DNA of 64,000 nt from Cyclaneusma minus (Eukaryota > Ascomycota > Leotiomycetes > Marthamycetales > Marthamycetaceae), in assembly GCA_037179335.1 (NCBI GenBank), contig JAKZHN010000004.1, forward strand, positions 310,001-374,000. The letters are read 5' to 3'. Both the position numbers and the translations under genes were made by a program. Below, one piece after another: positions 28,088 to 36,840 of this stretch; the stretch's first letter is position 1, and the number at the start of each line of letters is the position of its first letter. The notes beneath the pieces were generated by a model. It saw nothing but the letters and a program-made list of their open reading frames with translations. It was not told where the DNA came from and made no database searches.

Positions 28088-28156
28088 GGCGGGTGCCTAG
28101 GGTTTTAGGCAGGATATCTGTGGCGAGCCCGGAGGGTATCTGTGGGTAACCGGCTC
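28088..28156 (-). repeat. Right terminal inverted repeat (69 bp)
   Basis: Reverse complement of 733-801 with five transitions. The last 38 bp towards the outside are identical in both arms, including both copies of the 13 bp subterminal motif. Confidence 0.85.
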
Positions 28157-28167
28157 CATCAGAGCCG
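28157..28167. repeat. Target-site duplication, right copy
   Basis: CATCAGAGCCG, identical to 722-732. Confidence 0.8.
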
Positions 28168-28606
28168 GGGAGCTCTTCCCCAGCTTAGACAGTTCCCAAC
28201 CGAGTTTAGCTGCACCCACTGGTGTGGCCAAGCTGGATCGCCGACTATGCTGCTTCGGAGAATTATACCAAGTCTTAATGAATATGTAAATTTCTAATAA
28301 CTGGTGGAATTACTCGATTTATTTTCATTCCCAACAATTATTGTGTCAGATTTTTCTATTTGATGAAACGTGGGTTAAGAACTTCAATAAACAGCTGAGA
28401 GCATTGAATCTCAGGGTCCGCCAAGAAATGCCATCGAGAGGTGGTGCGAACCCGAACCCGAGCCCGAGACAGATCACGTGACTCGGCCTCTTTCGGCCAG
28501 GAACGTCGCCCAAGTCAGAGCTTGCGAGGTGCGATTGACGAGCGATACAATTCCATCCCCCAACGCCCCCACCACGACATCGACCACAAGACACCGCGCC
28601 ATCAAG
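28168..28606 (+). promoter_or_regulatory. atp18 upstream region with a TCACGTGA element
   Basis: The palindrome TCACGTGA at 28474-28481 lies about 126 bp before the atp18 start. CACGTG boxes bind Cbf1/bHLH-type factors and are common before respiratory genes in yeasts; use here is inferred. Just upstream (about 28447-28470) is a short hexamer run of CGAACC/CGAGCC type. The stretch next to the island (28168-28420) holds no gene I can see. Confidence 0.45.
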
Positions 28607-29098
28607 ATGCCTGTCCTCCCCAAGAAGTTTCCCGGAGCTTTCGGTATGCCAATCGCCCCGGCCAGAAGCGCCCTGCTCGCTGTGCAAAGACTGACAAATC
28701 TCACAGCTCAGCCCATGGCCCCCTTTGCTGTTGCCGGTACGATCCACATTATCCCCTGAGAACCCAGCAATGAACTATTCGAGAGCGAGATGTGGCAGAG
28801 CGGCTGTTGTATTGAAGATGGACTGCTGCTGCTGCGGAGAAAGTGGGAGGGCGCAGATGGCGGGAAAGGTCGAAGATCAAGGAAGGGGAACTGCTGACTG
28901 AATTCCAGGCCTCATCGTCATGTACGGAATCAACTCCCTGCAGACCAAGCTCATGAACAGTATGTGCTCTCCAACTTCCCCCGCCACTAACTAGCCTGCA
29001 CACACAATATACTGATGCAACATCCTACAGCCGATGAGTTCAAGAACGACCCCCGCAACCCCAACGCCAAGGCCGTCAAGGCGATCGCAGACCACTAG
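28607..29098 (+). CDS. atp18: ATP synthase subunit j (mitochondrial F1Fo, Atp18)
   Basis: Four short exons: 28607-28643, 28707-28736, 28909-28959 and 29031-29098. All introns have GT/AG ends; the first carries a CTGAC branch point and is only 63 nt. The spliced product is 61 residues, the usual size of subunit j (59 in yeast). It has a short N-terminus with KKFPGAF, one membrane helix (AVAGLIVMYGINSL, residues 20-33) and the family hallmark FKNDPRNP near the C-terminus. Subunit j is an accessory membrane subunit of the Fo sector in the inner mitochondrial membrane, involved in complex dimerisation and stability. The ATG at 28607 (catcaagATGc) fits fungal context; an upstream in-frame ATG at 28478 would add a non-homologous leader. 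It is the first gene right of island 1. Confidence 0.9.
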
Positions 29099-29573
29099 AT
29101 TGAGAGATGATGGCATTAGAGTGGGAGGAGCGTGCTTTGGGACCGAGATAGACGGGCGGCTGGGATCCATGCTGGACACTTCCTGCCGTAATGGTGGATC
29201 TGTATATTAGACAAGGCCATGCATGGAAGCCCCTTCTCGGATGGTTCACACGATTCGTACGCCTATGTGCTGGTCCTGATATGGAGATACAATGGTTCCG
29301 TCACGTCTGAAGGCATCTGCGGCTTTTACAAGTATCCTTGGATGATTAGAAAGGCCGACTATTTGTGGTATTCGAGGCTTGAAAAGGTTCTCAACCAACC
29401 AGAAAATGCACATAGACCCTGCCCACTGTATTGGACTGCTCAAGACCCCGAATCTAGATCAGAATTTGATCCCTCGATTTTCCGGTATCCCCTTTTTTCG
29501 AACCGCCAATGCACCTTAGTCACGCCAAACGCCTCGCTCCCACCAATGCAATGCAATGATAGACCATTTACCC
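29099..29573. other. Convergent 3' intergenic region
   Basis: Lies between atp18 (plus) and rrp40 (minus). A plus ORF starting at 29219 runs into the rrp40 coding region antisense and has Pro/Ser/His-rich shadow composition; I do not count it as a gene. Confidence 0.5.
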
Positions 29574-30378
29574 TCACAGATCCTTCACCAGCTTCTTTAC
29601 CAGCTTCCTCTGCTCCTCCACACTCAACCTCTTCTCATCCGCCTCCTGAATCGCCCTCCCCACAGCCAGAGTCGCTTTCGCACTCTTACTATCCACCCAC
29701 ACCTTCCCATTCCTGCCCACTGCAATCTCGAAAGCTACACCCGCATTTCCCAACTCCTCAAGCACAGCAACACCGCCCTGCTCAAGCGGCTTAGCCATCA
29801 ACAAGCGCCTCGCCATGCCAAGCGAAACGGTGTACAGCATTCCTCCGTTCAATGGTCCCAAGCCGTCTGATTTTCCAGTTGCAGAGGACACACACTCGAT
29901 TTCAGGCTCCATGTATTTGTTGGCGAGAGTAACGCGGCCATAAACCAGAGAGCCGCTGGGGAGGTTGGGGCGGGTTTTCTTGGTAGCGCCTTCGAAGGAG
30001 AGTTGTGGGAGGGTGGCGAAGGAGGTGTAGTCTGAGAGACTGACCATGAAATTATCGCCGCCTTGGTGATGAACTGTGCCAATGACCAGGTCGCCTACGT
30101 TGGGGATGTACTGCGCGCAAGCAAGAAATGTTAGTCTAGCTTCACAAACAAGATGTCATTGAAAAGCAGAATAGCAAACTTACGCGACCATTGCCATTCT
30201 CAACCCACAGCGCGTTCTTCCTGGGATCTGAGCGTAGTTTTCCGGCCATGGTGGGAGTAATGGTTTGAGGTGGGATGTGTCGAAGACCAGGGCCTAGCTT
30301 GATGGGCGCATTTGTAATTTGGGGGAGAGCTGAGGAGTCCAGGACCTCCCCAGGGAGCACGTAGATTTCGGACGCCAT
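29574..30378 (-). CDS. rrp40: Exosome complex subunit Rrp40 (EXOSC3)
   Basis: Two exons, 30378-30184 and 30110-29574, with a 73 nt intron (donor GTAAGT, acceptor GCGCAG), giving 243 residues against 240 in yeast. The order is an N-terminal domain opening with LPGE, an S1-like OB fold (YIPNVGDLVIGTV ... FMVSL, about residues 66-90), then the Rrp40 signature FEGATKKTRPNL (about 104-115) with GSLVYGRV and ANKYMEPE, and a KH-type C-terminal domain containing the glycine-rich GLGPLNGG and VGRNGKVWV. Rrp40 is one of the three RNA-binding cap subunits of the nuclear and cytoplasmic exosome, which processes rRNA precursors and degrades RNA 3' to 5'. It is divergent from ssz1 across 508 bp and shares a promoter element with it. 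Confidence 0.93.
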
Positions 30379-30508
30379 ATTTGCTTTCTGTGGGTTGTGT
30401 GATATTTCCAGTCGGGCGGGAGTCTGGAGTTTTGATGGAGGACCCCCACCAAAGAAATCGGACTCAGCCTTGCAAAAGCGCTTTTGCAGCCGACAGACAG
30501 CGACCGTG

Positions 30509-30523
30509 GGACACCCCCAGATG
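30509..30523 (-). promoter_or_regulatory. CATCTGGGGGTGTCC element, rrp40 side
   Basis: Identical over 15 bp to the element at 30717-30731 on the other strand. A role as transcription factor site is inferred from the repetition and matched spacing. Confidence 0.6.
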
Positions 30524-30716
30524 GTTCCGTGCACGCCAATGTCACCGCTTTTAACAGTTTGAGTACTTCCAGCTTTTGGGACTATTGTGTATGTATGCAT
30601 ATATATTCCTATGTGACTTTCCTCTGTTCTCCCAAATATACTCTAGTTATTTTAGTCAATTTAACTTCCTTGAATTGCTCTCTGGTTAGTGTGATAATAA
30701 GGGGTGTCCGTTATCG

Positions 30717-30731
30717 CATCTGGGGGTGTCC
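30717..30731 (+). promoter_or_regulatory. CATCTGGGGGTGTCC element, ssz1 side
   Basis: Same 15-mer, preceded 8 bp upstream by a second partial copy (30701-30709, GGGGTGTCC). Confidence 0.6.
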
Positions 30732-30886
30732 GTGCAGCGGCGCGGCGCTAAGGAAATTTCGACCTGGTGCCTCGACTCTCGAACGTATCTGAAATTTCGC
30801 AGCAACGTTGACATTTGCCAATTCCACCGCAACTGTTCCAGGGACATTTGTTATCGACTCCCTTCCATCTTCCTGTAACACCCAAG

Positions 30887-32726
30887 ATGGCCTCCGAAAA
30901 CACCAAGACCAGCGGCATTGCGCCCGACAACAGAGTGGCCATTGGAATCTCCTTTGGCAACTCCAACAGCTCGATCGCATACACCACCGGCGAGGACAAG
31001 GCTGAAGTGATTGCCAACGAGGAGGGAGGTTAGTGGCATTGCGCATTCAGTCGATGGAGAGCTTCCCAAGCTAATATTGTTTGACAGATCGTCAGATCCC
31101 TTCTGTTCTGAGCTACGTCGACGGAGAGGAGTTTGTTGGAACTCAGGCTAAGCAACAGCTTGTCCGAAACCACAAGAACACTGTCGCATACTTCAGAGAT
31201 TTCCTGGGTCAAGAGTGAGGCGACCATGATCAACCAACTTGGGGAACAGCTACTGACATGTGCGCAGCTTCAAGTCGATAGACCCCACCCACTGCCATGC
31301 CTCTGCCCACCCCCAAGAACATTCCGAGACTGTCGCATTCACGATCCATGACAAGGAAGGTGATGCACCTGATTCGACGCTCGAGGTGAAGGAGATCACA
31401 ACCAGACATCTACGAAGGCTCGTTTCGTCTGCATCCGATTTCTTGGGAAAGAAGGTCACCTCCGCTGTCATCACCGTCCCCACCAACTTCAGCGACAAGC
31501 AGAAGGAGGCCCTGATCAGCGCCGCAAAGGACGCCGATCTCGAGATTCTCCAGCTGATCAGTGAGCCCATCGCAGCCCTTCTCGCTTACGATGCTCGTCC
31601 CGAAGCCAAGGTTTCCGACAAGATCGTCGTGGTGGCTGACCTTGGTGGTACTCGTTCTGACGTTGCTGTTGTCGCATCAAGAGGTGGAATGTACACTGTT
31701 CTCGCTACTGCCCACGACTACGAATACGCTGGTGTGCACTTGGATAAGGTGTTGATGGACCACTTTGCCAAGGAGTTCGTCAAGTGGCATGGAGCGGACA
31801 TGGACCCTAGGGAGAACCAGCGCAGTCTTGCAAAGTTGAAGCTCGAGGCAGAGGCTACCAAGAAGTCTCTGAGTATTGGTGCCAACGCCCAGTTCAGTGT
31901 TGAGAGTTTGGCAGGCGGCAACGATTTCGCATCCACGATCAACAGATTAAGATACGAGACCATTGCTAGGAAGATCTTCGAGGGCTTTACCAGACTTGTG
32001 GAAGGTGCCATCAAGAAGGCCGATCTTGATATCCTTGACGTTGACGAGGTCATCCTCTCCGGAGGTACCTCCCACACCCCAAAGATCGCCAACAACTTCC
32101 GCGCCATCTTCCCTCCCACCACCCAAATCTTGGCACCATCGACTCTCCCTACCGCGATCAACCCCTCCGAGCTGCAAGCCCGCGGTGCAGCTCTCCAGGC
32201 CTCCTTGATCACCGAGTTCGAATCCGAGGACATTGAGCAGTCCACCCACCCCGCCGTCACCACCGTCAAGCACCTCTCCAACGCCGTTGGTGTCCTCTCC
32301 ATCAGCGGCGACGAGTCCCAGGGCGTATTCCAGCCCATCCTACTCGCCGAGACCGCCGTCCCCGCCCGCCGCACCATCCACATCGCCGCCCCCAAGGAGG
32401 GCGGTGACGTGCTCATCAAGATCGTCGAGGGAGGCTCCCACATCAAGGTTACCAAGCCTGAGCCAAAGCCCAAGTCCAACGGAGCCAAGGTCGAGGATGC
32501 TGGCTCTGATGACTCGGAAGAAGACAGCGATGAAGAGGAAGAAGAGGAGACCCGTGAGAAGGTGTGGAAGGTTGGCAATGTTCTTGCTGAGTCTGCGATC
32601 AGAGGTGTCAAGAAGGGCAACAAGGTCGAGATCATGCTGAATGTTGCGGCTGATCTGGCGATGACTGTGCAGTTGAGGGAGGTTGGTGGAAAAGGTGGTG
32701 TTCGGGGCCAGATTGCTGCCCCGTAA
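30887..32726 (+). CDS. ssz1: Ribosome-associated Hsp70-like chaperone Ssz1
   Basis: Three exons, 30887-31028, 31088-31214 and 31268-32726, give 575 residues. The N-terminal Hsp70 nucleotide-binding fold is recognisable but divergent: phosphate-1 loop ISFGNSNSS (residues 21-29) in place of the canonical DLGTTNS, phosphate-2 loop VVADLGGTRSD (about 211-221) and adenosine loop LSGGTSHTPK (353-362). The chain ends in a shortened substrate-binding part interrupted by an acidic stretch (about 498-518). This atypical Hsp70 with a degenerate ATPase site is the mark of Ssz1, which pairs with the J-protein zuotin as the ribosome-associated complex at the polypeptide exit tunnel, stimulating Ssb-type Hsp70 on nascent chains. 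Start context is aagATGg. Canonical introns of 59 and 53 nt lie near the 5' end. Confidence 0.93.
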
Positions 32727-33186
32727 GTGGAGATGGAGTAATGGAGGAGCGTTAAAATGGAACCACGAAGGGGAATAGGCTAGCGAGTACTTTTGCATGA
32801 CTGCATGAGAAGTTGGCTCTTTCCTGTCAGTATTCCGGCGTGCAATGACCTGCGATGCATAGCATAGAAGTATCGGTAGAGTCTTTGGAGGTTTGTTTCC
32901 TGGGGCTCATTTTTTCACTCACGGAAGACCATTAGAACACTGAAATCAAAAGCGACTTTTCACAGTTTATTTTGAATGTTCATTGGTTGTATTGGTTGCA
33001 TTTTCTAGCATTGGAGGTGGCTGAGTAGAAGCTCAAGGGCAGGTCGAAGATTGGTATCCACCAGGTGAGTCTAGCATTCCGAGCATCGCCGTCTTTCGAG
33101 CCTGCAAGAAGCCCGAGAACCTAGCAGCAGTAGCTATGGGTCGGTGGTAGACATAGTCGTCTACCATCCGTTCGGCCCATTTCCCA
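32727..33186. other. Convergent intergenic region
   Basis: Between ssz1 (plus) and the first coiled-coil family gene (minus). No ORF with a recognisable domain. Confidence 0.5.
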
Positions 33187-33915
33187 TTACTTGGCAACCG
33201 GGCCTCCAAGCTTCTCAAGCATCTTCTCACACACCTCCAAGTTTCCCTCCTCATACTTCTTCGCCGTCTCCAACTCATCCATGGCCCTTCCCACCAAATT
33301 GTTCACCACATTCGCAATCTGCTTGCACTGCTCCACCTGCTTCTTCCTGCGTTCCACATCCCTCTTCACCGCCTCTCTCATCTTCTCCACCTCCGCCTTG
33401 CTCTCCGTCTTCTTCAGAAACTCCATAAACTCCAAAGCATCGCCGCGAGCCGGGCTGCACGGAGCTTCATATCTCACGCCGTAGTTGGATTCGTTGGCAA
33501 ACTTGTTGATCAGGTTGTAGAGTTCTTCGGATTTCTCCTCAACGACAAAGACTGGCGATTTGGCGAGGTGGGCTGAGAGCACTTGGTGGAGCTTCTCGAC
33601 GCTGAGGCCGGAGGCGAGGAGGATGGTGTAGAAGTCGGGGTTGGGAAGGCTTTGGAGGGTTTGACGCGTCTTGGTGGTGCAGACGGTCTTGATGATGGGG
33701 GCGTTGAGGACAAGGGAGGGGTCGAGTTTTCCATCCCAGGCTGCGAAGCGGCGGTGGATGGCGGTGGCGTCGGTGTCGATGACGTCGTTGGGGTCGATGG
33801 GGGTGGGGGATACTTCGCGGTGGATGGGGTTGCGGTCGTCGACGGGGACGTCGTGGTGGATGGGGGCGCGATCCTCGACGGGGAGGGCGACGCGGTGGTT
33901 GAAGGGGTTGGCCAT
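33187..33915 (-). CDS. Coiled-coil family protein, member 1 (242 aa, unknown function)
   Basis: Single open exon with start ATG at 33915-33913. I do not recognise the family. The N-terminus holds two back-to-back 12-residue repeats (PVEDRAPIHHDV then PVDDRNPIHREV, about residues 12-35). A helical middle has an LP-N-x-D-x-x-x-x-LL-x-x-G segment (about 95-110), then a long charged coiled coil (about 165-235) with VERRKKQVEQCKQIANVVNN. That segment parallels KREECIKRCQEIEDVFDEQ in the gene at 34517-35035 and ERREEIIERCEQLEEVLKN at 36841-37287, so the three are probable paralogues. There is no signal peptide or membrane segment. A GTAAGT donor-like site about 115 nt upstream suggests a 5' leader intron as in member 2. 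It is the longest and most divergent member. Confidence 0.75.
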   Translation of the reverse strand: MANPFNHRVALPVEDRAPIHHDVPVDDRNPIHREVSPTPIDPNDVIDTDATAIHRRFAAWDGKLDPSLVLNAPIIKTVCTTKTRQTLQSLPNPDFYTILLASGLSVEKLHQVLSAHLAKSPVFVVEEKSEELYNLINKFANESNYGVRYEAPCSPARGDALEFMEFLKKTESKAEVEKMREAVKRDVERRKKQVEQCKQIANVVNNLVGRAMDELETAKKYEEGNLEVCEKMLEKLGGPVAK

Positions 33916-34235
33916 TGTGGACTTGGGCGAGAAGATTGTTAATGGAGGGTGAGAGATGGGGAAGAGTGGAGGAGGAGGTAGATGGAGTTGAATTTGCAGA
34001 GCGGGGCGGGTCTGGGCGGATTGGACTTACCGGACTTGGATTTACGAGGCCGTGGAGATTGGCTTACTGTGAAGTGGGCGGGAGTGGGATCTTGATAGCC
34101 CGAGGATGGTGTTTGCTTGAAACGGACTGTGGCTGGAGGCGCACAGTGCTTTGTGAAGGTGTTGGGTGGAGGTGAGGAAGATGGTGGTGGGAGATGCGGA
34201 AGGAGGGAGGGGAAAGGGGAAAGGAAGAACTCGGA

Positions 34236-34262
34236 TGGAAGAGCCCTTATCTATATGCAGAG
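34236..34262 (-). promoter_or_regulatory. Core promoter-like block of coiled-coil member 1
   Basis: On the minus strand reads ATATAGATAAGGGCTCTTCC, a TATA-like core followed by GGGCTCTTCC. The same arrangement recurs before members 2 and 3. Confidence 0.5.
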
Positions 34263-34516
34263 AGACGAGGCTAGTTGAGCAGTTCTTCACCCAGGTCGAC
34301 CGGTCACTTCTTCAGGTGCTTCTGATGCCCTGTCCTCTAAGACTTCGGACGTTCCATAGCAGTCAGTCGGTATTCTGTGTGAGGCATATTGGAGGGAGGT
34401 TAAGCTAAGCCAGGGGGTTTCACGCAGCACGTTCGGAAAAGGACACAACATTTGTTTGTTTCCATAATCATCGTTTCCTTGTTCACCGGGCCTAACCAGT
34501 CATCATCTTGCTACAT

Positions 34517-35035
34517 TTAAGTTCTGAAGAACTTGTTGGCCTCCTTCACCCATCCTTTCATCTCAGCTGCCTCTTCATCCGAAGCAGCCATACGCTTCTC
34601 AATCGCCTTAATGTCATTCTCCACCAACTCAAGATGTTCCAGCTCTACGTCCATAACCCCCCTCAACTTCAAAAAGAGGATCTCATGCTGTTCGTCAAAC
34701 ACGTCCTCAATTTCTTGGCAGCGCTTGATGCACTCCTCTCTCTTCGCCTTGTTCCGTTCAGCTGCCGCTTTCGACTGCGCGAGTTGCTTGGCATCAGCGC
34801 TCATGGGGAGCGAGTAATCTTCGTATTTTGTGGCCTTCGTGACCTTCTCGAGGTTCTCGATCACGGTCTTGATTCGGTCGAAGGAAGTGAGCATGGCTTT
34901 CTTGTCGAGTTGGGTGGAGAGGACGGAGAGGTCAGTGCCAGCTGCGGAGAGCATGCGCGTGATAGTCTCGGCATCGAAGTTTGCCAAACGAGACTTGATC
35001 TCTTCGGGATTGACCCCTTCCTTGGGAGTGACCAT
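34517..35035 (-). CDS. Coiled-coil family protein, member 2 (172 aa, unknown function)
   Basis: Intact single coding exon with ATG at 35035-35033. Upstream lies a clear 5' leader intron (35112-35047; donor GTAGGT, branch region GCTGATC, acceptor AAGCAG). The N-terminal module has the pattern NPEEIKSRLANFDAETITRM followed by LSAAGTDLSVLSTQLDK. A Lys/Glu-rich coiled coil spans about residues 55-165 with KREECIKRCQEIEDVFDEQ. It ends EANKFFRT, with no membrane segment or signal peptide. It is the best-preserved family member and the reference for recognising the broken copy at 35539-35855. I know no function; a fungus-restricted cytosolic protein is my guess. Confidence 0.8.
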   Translation of the reverse strand: MVTPKEGVNPEEIKSRLANFDAETITRMLSAAGTDLSVLSTQLDKKAMLTSFDRIKTVIENLEKVTKATKYEDYSLPMSADAKQLAQSKAAAERNKAKREECIKRCQEIEDVFDEQHEILFLKLRGVMDVELEHLELVENDIKAIEKRMAASDEEAAEMKGWVKEANKFFRT

Positions 35036-35279
35036 GATGTATGTGCCTGCTTGCTCGATGATCAGCTTCAGATTCTAGCAGACGAGGAAGAGTGAGAGTA
35101 TATAGAACCTACCGCGTTTGAAGGTACGATCAGCTGCGCAGCAAGTTTGGGCTAGACGTGATGAGGTTGGGCAGACAGGAGCTGAAGGAATTGGGGTAGT
35201 GAGGAGCTGTGGAAGCTCAGCGGTTTGTGGGAGGCGCCGGGGGTATAGAGAGGACGGCGAGGAGGACACGAAGGTTTGG

Positions 35280-35302
35280 GGAGAGCACTTATTTATGTGA
35301 AG
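35280..35302 (-). promoter_or_regulatory. Core promoter-like block of coiled-coil member 2
   Basis: Minus strand reads CACATAAATAAGTGCTCTCC, followed by a stretch that continues to match the block before member 3 for about 25 more bases. Confidence 0.55.
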
Positions 35303-35538
35303 AACCAATACTCCGGCAAGCTTTATAACCGTACGGCATTCCGTACCAGTAGGTCTTCAGGCTATTTTCGCCAACCTATCGCTGCGTGTGACCAGAATGT
35401 TTCAAAAAAGGGGCAAGCTGTCTGAACTTCTTGATCTCTCATCGCTGGCAGACTGTAAAAGAAACTCATGCTAAATCAATGCTAATTCCATGCTAATCCC
35501 ATGCTAACTTCTTGAAGACCGATGGATATCGGTTGTGG

Positions 35539-35855
35539 TCATCCTTGTCTACTACGAAGATGTGTTCCCACGTCCGGCCGAGCAATTCGGCGGAATTCCT
35601 CTTGTATCATGGCATCTATCCGGTTCCTCTCCACTTCCTCCACCCCTTCCAGACTCTGAAGAAGTCCTCGAAACCCATTATTCAACACCTGCTCCACTTC
35701 TTCGTAGCGCTTCAAGCACGCCTTTCTTTCCCTCTTTTCGGGACGGAGAGATTGGAGCCCCTTGCGGAGAGCATGCGAGTGAGTGTTTCGTCGTCGAGGT
35801 TTGCCAAACAGGCCTTGATGTGTTCCGGATCCACCGCATCCTTGGAGTTCGCCAT
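35539..35855 (-). pseudogene. Coiled-coil family, member 3: broken copy
   Basis: The ATG at 35855-35853 opens a frame (MANSKDAVDPEHIKACLANL, then DDETLTRMLSARGSNLSV) that closely matches the N-terminus of member 2, but it stops at 35712 after 47 codons. Directly after the LSV match, a different frame continues with KRERKACLKRYEEVEQVLNN and a coiled coil to 35539, matching the C-terminal half of member 2. About 55 codons present in member 2 are missing between the two parts, so an internal deletion of a length not divisible by three explains both the gap and the frame change. No intron boundary fits at the joint. The 5' leader intron (35936-35863) and core promoter are conserved with member 2, showing the duplication included regulatory DNA. 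Confidence 0.8.
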
Positions 35856-36097
35856 GATACATCTGCTTGCTTTAGTGATCAGCTTGGGATCTGAGGAAAT
35901 AGAGTATCTGGATACATATAACTTACAGGGGTCTGATGGTTTGATCAGCTGCGCAGCGGAATTGGGCTAGTTGATATCAGGTTGGGCAGCCAAAAGGAAG
36001 GATCTGGGAATGGGGGGAGTTGTCAAAGCTTAGTGGAGCTTGGGATGCGCCGGAGGTGCAGAGCTGATGGGGACGAGAAGAGCACAAGAATCTGTGG

Positions 36098-36120
36098 AAA
36101 GCCCTTATTTACGTGGAGAA
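36098..36120 (-). promoter_or_regulatory. Core promoter-like block of coiled-coil member 3
   Basis: Minus strand reads CACGTAAATAAGGGCTTTCC; aligns with the blocks before members 1 and 2. Confidence 0.5.
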
Positions 36121-36840
36121 TTAAGAAACACTAGGATGATACCTAGGCGAACTTCCTAGGTGTAAGGACATCGGATGATAGTAGTTCCCCTGGCTGTTCT
36201 GGCTGGTATATCGGTAAATGGAAGTACATTGCTTAAAAAGGGGCACATGTCTAAAGTCATTGGCCTCTGATTGCTGGCAGAGATATGAAAAGTCAACGAT
36301 TCATGATAGTCTCTTGTAAGACCGGTAGACTACATAGTAGTAGCAGTATCTTTTTTCTTTTCGCCTTTTCTGATTTTTTCCACAACGCAGTCCCAAAATT
36401 CAGGTCCAGGACAAACCTTACGCTAGCTTTCTCTCAAGGGAAGGTATATCACATCCCGAATACTTGGGGCTGTTGTCGCTAATTTGTGCGCGCTGGAGTG
36501 TAAAATAAAATAAGGCGAAATGTTGGGTAAGGAAATCACGTTCTGCACGTAACCTGGGTTCTTTTGCACTGGTATATAAACATGTAGTAAGGAGCCTTGC
36601 TAAGCTTCTTGAGCTGACGGTTCCGAACTGCATAACCTTCCCTAAAGTTGCAGAGGAAAAGCTTCCAGCGGAAGACCATGTAGATGACTAGATATAGTAT
36701 GTTTCTCAATGGTTCCAGTTTCTGATCTCATGAGCGGATTTCCATTCCATCAGTCACATTAGCATGGAGTGTGTTCGAAACAAGATTAGAGTTTGTCAAT
36801 GACCTAGCAGCCTGGATACTTGTAACCTCATGTCATGGTC
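36121..36840. other. Intergenic, no gene seen
   Basis: Lies between members 3 and 4. Short ORFs on both strands lack domain features. Confidence 0.45.

Larger units (their letters stand above)
733..28156. mobile_element. Composite transposon island bounded by terminal inverted repeats
   Basis: A 27.4 kb block is bounded by a 69 bp inverted repeat (733-801 and 28088-28156) and flanked by a 9-11 bp direct duplication. Base composition drops to very AT-rich within about 40 bp of each inverted repeat, so the repeats mark the true edges. A duplication of 9-11 bp with long inverted repeats is typical of Mutator-like elements; 8 bp would suggest hAT. No transposase frame survives. The interior also holds two LTR retrotransposons (one nested in the other) and other repeat remnants. 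My inference is that a DNA element inserted first and its inside was then colonised by retroelements and destroyed by RIP. The superfamily assignment is tentative. Confidence 0.75.
30379..30886. promoter_or_regulatory. Divergent rrp40/ssz1 promoter
   Basis: 508 bp separate the two start codons. The 15-mer CATCTGGGGGTGTCC occurs on the minus strand at 30509-30523, about 131 bp before the rrp40 ATG, and on the plus strand at 30717-30731, about 156 bp before the ssz1 ATG. Each gene therefore has the element in the same orientation to itself. A partial copy GGGGTGTCC lies at 30701-30709. T-rich sequence occupies the centre. Confidence 0.7.

Noticed and set aside
733..28156. Island 1 as a Starship-type giant element
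   Set aside because: It has long inverted repeats and no tyrosine-recombinase captain gene or cargo genes are visible.
29219..29870. Plus-strand ORF of 191 codons
   Set aside because: Its second half is the antisense shadow of rrp40 and its composition is Pro/Ser/His-rich.
31718..32635. Minus-strand ORF of 305 codons across ssz1
   Set aside because: Shadow frame produced by ssz1 codon usage; no domain and fully inside a confident gene.
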